From Clostridiaceae bacterium (GTDB lineage: Bacteria > Bacillota > Clostridia > Lachnospirales > Lachnospiraceae), in contig CAJSZV010000006.1 of assembly GCA_910574345.1 (NCBI GenBank), forward strand, positions 8,340-72,339: a DNA stretch of 64,000 nt. The letters run 5' to 3'. Under the pieces are notes generated by a model. That model did no database searches. It saw only the letters and a program-made list of their open reading frames with translations, and had not been told where the DNA came from. Below, piece after piece: positions 63,788 to 64,000 of the stretch; position 1 is the first letter of the stretch; each line of letters opens with the position of its first letter. The position numbers and the translations under genes were made by a program.

Positions 63788-64000
63788 GTGGAAGATTGTT
63801 ATATGCCTGATTATTTCAATTCATCGCATAATAAAATTAGTCCTGAACTGCAGGGAAGTGTTTTACGGGGCATTTTAGGAAGTGTTACCGGGATAATCGT
63901 CTGTATTCTGGTAATGCTGTTATGCGCCCTGTTCCAGATGAGCAGTTTCAGTACCATGCTCCAGCTTTTTACGGGGCTGGTGATCGGGGGGTTCTACCGT
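63788..64000 (+). CDS. Membrane protein, cut by the window edge
   Basis: 71 residues are visible from GTG 63788 (AAGGA nine bases upstream; ATG 63803 is the alternative): MEDCYMPDYFNSSHNKISPE then LQGSVLRGILGSVTGIIVCI. Hydrophobic segments lie near 30-47 and 58-70. The rest lies outside the window. No family recognised. Confidence 0.55.
   Translation, partial: MEDCYMPDYFNSSHNKISPELQGSVLRGILGSVTGIIVCILVMLLCALFQMSSFSTMLQLFTGLVIGGFYR

Noticed and set aside
43731-64000. Whole island as an intact prophage or ICE
   Set aside because: Apart from the portal and KTR fragments no integrase, terminase, capsid, relaxase or replication gene is visible; the right boundary is outside the window.

Overview
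The window looks like a chromosomal segment of a Lachnospiraceae-type (Clostridium cluster XIVa-like) Firmicute. This is inferred from consensus sigma-A promoters with 17-nt spacers, AGGAGG-type ribosome binding sites, tRNA genes without an encoded CCA, a T-box in front of tyrS, a YitT-family protein, an MsmK/UgpC-type ATPase, a CdaR-like regulator and a choline-binding GH25 lysozyme. No species is assigned.

Region 1 (1-5064) is an rRNA operon with an unusual order: 16S (3' part), 5S, tRNA-Ala, then 23S. A tRNA cluster follows (Asn, Glu, an elongator-type CAT tRNA, Asp, Val, Leu, and a separately promoted Gln).

Region 2 (5153-43.3 kb) is mostly housekeeping and carbohydrate metabolism. It holds an acyl-ACP thioesterase, CvfB, a methyltransferase, YitT, the MsmK-type ATPase, a CdaR-like regulator, ftsE-ftsX-S41 protease, an RpiR regulator with PTS EIIC and an MBL hydrolase, a broken RelB/YoeB toxin-antitoxin pair, a WYL regulator, an RlmI-like methyltransferase, TetR-fucO, a GH25 lysozyme, a Sir2-like protein, hisHF, ung, uppP, an HPr-like protein, DAHP synthase, a PH-domain protein and a metallophosphoesterase. 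A divergent PRD regulator and a four-gene catabolic operon come next (PTS EIIBC, fumarase/adenylosuccinate-lyase-family enzyme, GH4 glycosidase, NagA-like deacetylase). The region ends with an UlaG-like hydrolase, T-box-tyrS, a lipoprotein and a deletion-fused TetR/DUF4180 remnant.

Region 3 (about 43.3-64 kb, open at the right edge) is an accessory island with every gene on the + strand. It starts with an EVE-like/HNH nuclease that runs into a phage portal fragment, then a cysteine-rich KTR fragment of the type carried by conjugative transposons. After that come about twenty short, mostly unrecognised genes in a row. Several carry features of polymorphic-toxin immunity proteins: two SMI1/KNR4 (SUKH) paralogues, three proteins with an Imm1-like C-terminal end, an XAC2610-like protein, small lipoproteins, membrane proteins and a DUF4132 protein. 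At least four of these genes are frameshifted, interrupted or truncated. I read the stretch as an orphan immunity-gene array that grows by cassette acquisition and duplication and then decays; no toxin gene is visible inside the window.

The two best candidates for undescribed biology are the immunity array and the PTS-lyase-GH4-deacetylase operon, whose substrate I cannot name.
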